DNA of 64,000 bases from Pseudomonadota bacterium. Lineage in GTDB: Bacteria > Myxococcota_A > UBA9160 > SZUA-336. The first letter of the stretch is position 1. Each line of letters starts with the position of its first letter. This document shows positions 62,501 to 64,000 of the stretch, piece after piece. The stretch lies in assembly GCA_003247575.1 (NCBI GenBank), contig QJZC01000050.1, forward strand, positions 24,272 to 88,271, read 5' to 3'. The notes below the pieces were generated by a model. The model searched no databases. It saw nothing but the letters and a program-made list of their open reading frames with translations, and was not told the DNA's origin. The position numbers and the translations under genes were made by a program.

Positions 62501-63271
62501 GCACGCTGGGTTCGGGCGTCCGGCCGTGCGCTCGAGCCGCGAGATCAGGCGAGCGATCGCACCGGGCTCGCTCGGGGACAGGCGTCCGAGGGCGGGCTCG
62601 AAGTCTTGGTCCGAGGCGCGTCTCAGAGTGTCGGCCTGCGCCGATCGGCACTGCTGCAGAATCTCGCGGATCATGCCCTCGAGCCCGAGCTGGCGGCCTT
62701 CGGCCGGGCCGAAGATTCCCGCGACTCCCGCCGCTTCGAGCTCGCGGGCCTCGCTCGGTGTGATCGTTCCACCGCCGCCTCCGTACACGCGAATGTGCTG
62801 CGCGGAGCAGGTGCGCAGTCGGTCCACCAGGTAGCGGAAGAACTCCATGTGGCCGCCCTGGTACGAGGACACGGCGACGGCCTGCGCATCTTCTTGGATC
62901 GCGGCCTGCACGATCTCCTCGACCGAGCGATCGTGGCCCAGGTGAACGACCTCTGCGCCCTGTGCCTGGAGCAGGCGACGCACGATGTGGATGGCCGCAT
63001 CGTGGCCATCGAAGAGCGAGGTCGCGGTGACCACGCGAATCGGAGGGGGAGTCGGGTCTTCCAACCCGGAGTCTCCCGATCCGGAGTCCGCCAGTTCGGA
63101 GTCTCCCGGTCCGGAGGTGGGCTGCTCCCGAGCAGACGCGGACTCCGCGTCCCCAGGGCTCGTCCCATGCTCCGTGAGGCCTGCGCCTCGCGGCTCGCGG
63201 GCTCGGGATCCAGTCTCTTGCGGTCTTGTCGCTCGGGGTCCTGTCGCTTGGGGTCCTGTCGGACTGGCCAT
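59579..63271 (-). CDS. icmF: Fused isobutyryl-CoA mutase/G-protein chaperone (methylmalonyl-CoA mutase family)
   Basis: About 1230 residues in the IcmF order. The B12-binding domain (TATSLFDGHDAAIHIV, base-off His near residue 88) comes first, then the MeaB-like GTPase with P-loop GTGGAGKSS near 284 and VIVLNKFDRRGA, then the mutase barrel from about 620 to the end. The mutase part has the IcmF-type FPFTAGVFPF and AQNTCIFSTEF, unlike the Tyr/Arg pattern of methylmalonyl-CoA mutase. It interconverts isobutyryl-CoA and n-butyryl-CoA and can repair itself with its GTPase. It is longer than usual (about 1090) because of a low-complexity N-terminus and an expanded linker, both made of DNA repeats. 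ATG 63271 follows GGAG; ATG 63352 is an alternative. Confidence 0.93.
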   Translation of the reverse strand: MASPTGPQATGPRATRPQETGSRAREPRGAGLTEHGTSPGDAESASAREQPTSGPGDSELADSGSGDSGLEDPTPPPIRVVTATSLFDGHDAAIHIVRRLLQAQGAEVVHLGHDRSVEEIVQAAIQEDAQAVAVSSYQGGHMEFFRYLVDRLRTCSAQHIRVYGGGGGTITPSEARELEAAGVAGIFGPAEGRQLGLEGMIREILQQCRSAQADTLRRASDQDFEPALGRLSPSEPGAIARLISRLERTAGRPNPACSRLREQLGTLRPRERAPVIGFTGTGGAGKSSVVDELVRSFRLEFPSRSIGLILVDPTRRRSGGALLGDRIRMNAIHGSGVYVRSLATRRTHLAVSSALADAISVLQAADFDLIVIETAGIGQSDSEIVDRVDQSIYVMTPEYGAPSQLEKIDMLDLADVIVLNKFDRRGAADALRDIRKQWRRNHADFSREDAEIPVFPTIARRFNDRGIRALYAELRTTWAGLPPLEHGVEHGVEHGEPERGEPKVGERPTAGRAPTSLDPDALIPTARQRYLAEIAELVRAYHADTRAQADAADIAQSLDIAREILERDGASTAESTTATSKTAATDVLESSHRASWEALPVDTQAWLRGWPELRERYRAASQTYQVRERHFEVQNYTSTLSGTSLPKVALPRTQKWADLVRYYREENLPGCFPFTAGVFPFRREDEDAARMFAGEGPPEQTNRRFHLLARGQRSVRLSTAFDSVTLYGRDPDERPDILGKVGNSGVSICTLDDCKKLYSGFDLCAPNTSVSMTINGPAPMLLAFFLNAAIDQGVERHLRETGGLERALAGLRGEKTPASSYPHYRGELPDGHDGLGLALLGVSGDQVVDPETYARIQSDVLRRVRGTVQADILKEDQAQNTCIFSTEFALSLMGDMQAYFVLHDVGNFYSVSISGYHIAEAGANPITQLAFTLANGLTYCEYYLARGMPIDAFANNFSFFFSNGLDAEYSVIGRVARRIWAIVMRERYGAAERSQKLKYHVQTSGRSLHAREMAFNDIRTTLQALTALEDRCDSLHTNAYDEAVTTPTEESVRRALAIQLIIARELGLTQNQNPIQGAYVIDELTDLVEESVLREFERLSERGGVLGAMETLYQRGRIQDESLHYESLKHSGKLPIIGVNVFESEAPEPEPETSDLARASQAQQLVQVAARRAFEERMAERAPAALRRLQETATSRGNVFAELMETVKVATLGQITDALFDVGGRYRRSL
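61787..61822 (-). repeat. 12-base tandem repeat (three copies) in the icmF linker
   Basis: TCCGTGTTCAAC, TCCGTGTTCGAC and TCCGTGTTCAAG follow without gap on the plus strand. On the coding strand they give the repeated tetrapeptide EHGV in the segment joining the GTPase to the mutase domain. Confidence 0.9.
63066..63110 (-). repeat. 15-base tandem repeat (three copies) in the icmF N-terminal extension
   Basis: Units CCGGAGTCTCCCGAT, CCGGAGTCCGCCAGT and TCGGAGTCTCCCGGT are in phase with the reading frame and encode a Ser/Gly/Asp-rich stretch (SGSGDSG type) just before the B12-binding domain. A further 15-base repeat of GCTCGGGGTCCTGTC type is near 63230-63260. Confidence 0.85.
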
Positions 63272-64000
63272 CGGGGTCTCCGTATCTTTGCACGCGGAGC
63301 TTCTGGGCTCGGCGACGAGCGCGGGCTCGGGCCATTCGGTCGAGTCCACCATTAGGAGTGCACCATAGGAGTGGCTAGCATCCGATTCGGTGAGCTGGCA
63401 ACGCGCCCGCTCTAGCGCCGAGCGCTCGAACCTGGGGGAGGTTGCCCGCGCGTCGCGAACGGCGAAGGTTGGCCATCTCTGTCGCGGTTGACGGGGCAGG
63501 GACAGCCGTCCACTCGGTCGAACGTCGGACGTTGGCGCCGGTTTGACACCGCACTGTGATGAAATCTGGCTTCGAGTCGGCGCAGTCGGCGCGGTTCGTC
63601 GCCGGCTCTCTGAACCAACCCGAGCCGTCCGCGACCGGCGTAGGCTTCGGGGTTCGGCATGCGCACGGTGCGGCGAGTCATGCAGCATGCCCAAGCTGGG
63701 TGCCTCGTCCCGGTGTGTGCACCCAGCCATGGCTGCATGTCGCAGCCTTCGTGTGCGGGCCGCCCGTTCTCGAGCCACCCATCTCGAGCATCCCATCACG
63801 CGGATCCGGGTCGCGCTGCGAGCTCGGGGATGCCCGCGACACCGGTCTCTGTCGGGCCGAACGTTGGTGCAGACGTTTCGCGCGAGTTCGATCGCGCCAG
63901 AAATGTTGGCCCGATTCTGTGTTTTTTATGCGCTCCCGTGCAGGCTTCGGTGTAGGCTCTGGGGGAGCGTTCGAGTGCTCATGCCCGGCTCGCAACCCGC
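63272..64000. other. Region upstream of icmF without a supported gene
   Basis: This 729-base stretch holds the alternative icmF start at 63352 and presumably its promoter. Open frames on both strands (for instance 63659-63955 plus, 63678-63995 minus) are Arg/Pro/Ser-rich without domain features or Shine-Dalgarno sites. I see no RNA gene or clear promoter in it. Confidence 0.6.

Noticed and set aside
63659..63995. Short open frames on both strands at the right edge
   Set aside because: They are Arg/Ser/Pro-rich, overlap each other and lack start signals or homology that I recognise.

Overview
This is a 64 kb G+C-rich bacterial chromosome segment with no mobile element, CRISPR array, rRNA or tRNA that I could find. 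The host is Gram-negative: there is a TonB-dependent receptor, an outer-membrane porin, periplasmic multihaem proteins and a sigma-54 activator. A Ser/Thr kinase fused to a large ATPase/TPR region, a CHAT-type protein, hybrid histidine kinases, a fused isobutyryl-CoA mutase and DUF1592/DUF1552 proteins together suggest a myxobacteria-like lineage (former Deltaproteobacteria, Myxococcota). A gammaproteobacterial host cannot be excluded from sequence reading alone.

Layout. 1-4.3 kb: 3' part of the kinase-ATPase gene and a lipase-like hydrolase. 4.4-8.6 kb: RNA repair module, rtcR divergent from rtcBA, with a sigma-54 promoter at 6206-6222. 8.6-25.3 kb: an aromatic catabolic island. A minus-strand operon (pcaH-pcaG-pcaB-pcaD-pcaC-pobA-intradiol dioxygenase) converts 4-hydroxybenzoate through protocatechuate to 3-oxoadipate. 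A divergent IclR-type regulator follows, then a plus-strand set: TonB receptor, two-subunit hydroquinone dioxygenase, semialdehyde dehydrogenase, 3-oxoadipate CoA-transferase A and B, maleylacetate reductase and 3-oxoadipyl-CoA thiolase. The two branches meet at 3-oxoadipate. A 15-bp palindrome, GTGCG-N5-CGCAC, lies in front of both transcription units and is the likely operator that ties them together.

25.4-31.6 kb: a small membrane-anchored unknown, a 660-base non-coding stretch with a strong intrinsic terminator, then the most unusual locus. A 1160-residue secreted protein joins a cellulose-binding (CBM2-like) module, a dihaem peroxidase-like region, another cytochrome c domain, a Gly/Ser linker and the DUF1587/1595/1592/1588/1585 set. 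It is followed directly by a Tat-exported DUF1552 protein. A degenerate copy of the aromatic operator lies upstream. I regard this as the best candidate for an undescribed system: a polysaccharide-anchored redox complex beside genes for lignin-type aromatics.

31.6-44.4 kb: housekeeping and accessory genes: an MmcQ/YjbR protein, a LuxR regulator, the methionine salvage operon mtnB-mtnD-mtnC, a secreted GAF-like protein, a PhyH oxygenase interrupted by an amber codon, Coq4-like and TetR genes facing apart, an alpha/beta hydrolase, a HAD-GNAT fusion, an amidase and a hybrid histidine kinase. 44.4-50.4 kb: a B12-binding radical SAM enzyme and a two-component system, divergent from a porin and a PstS-like binding protein. 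50.6-57.3 kb: a CHAT-like protein, a CadC-like TPR regulator, a large hybrid kinase and a long perfect hairpin. 57.3-64 kb: an alpha/beta hydrolase with a cysteine elbow, a truncated haemoglobin, a rhomboid protease and icmF.
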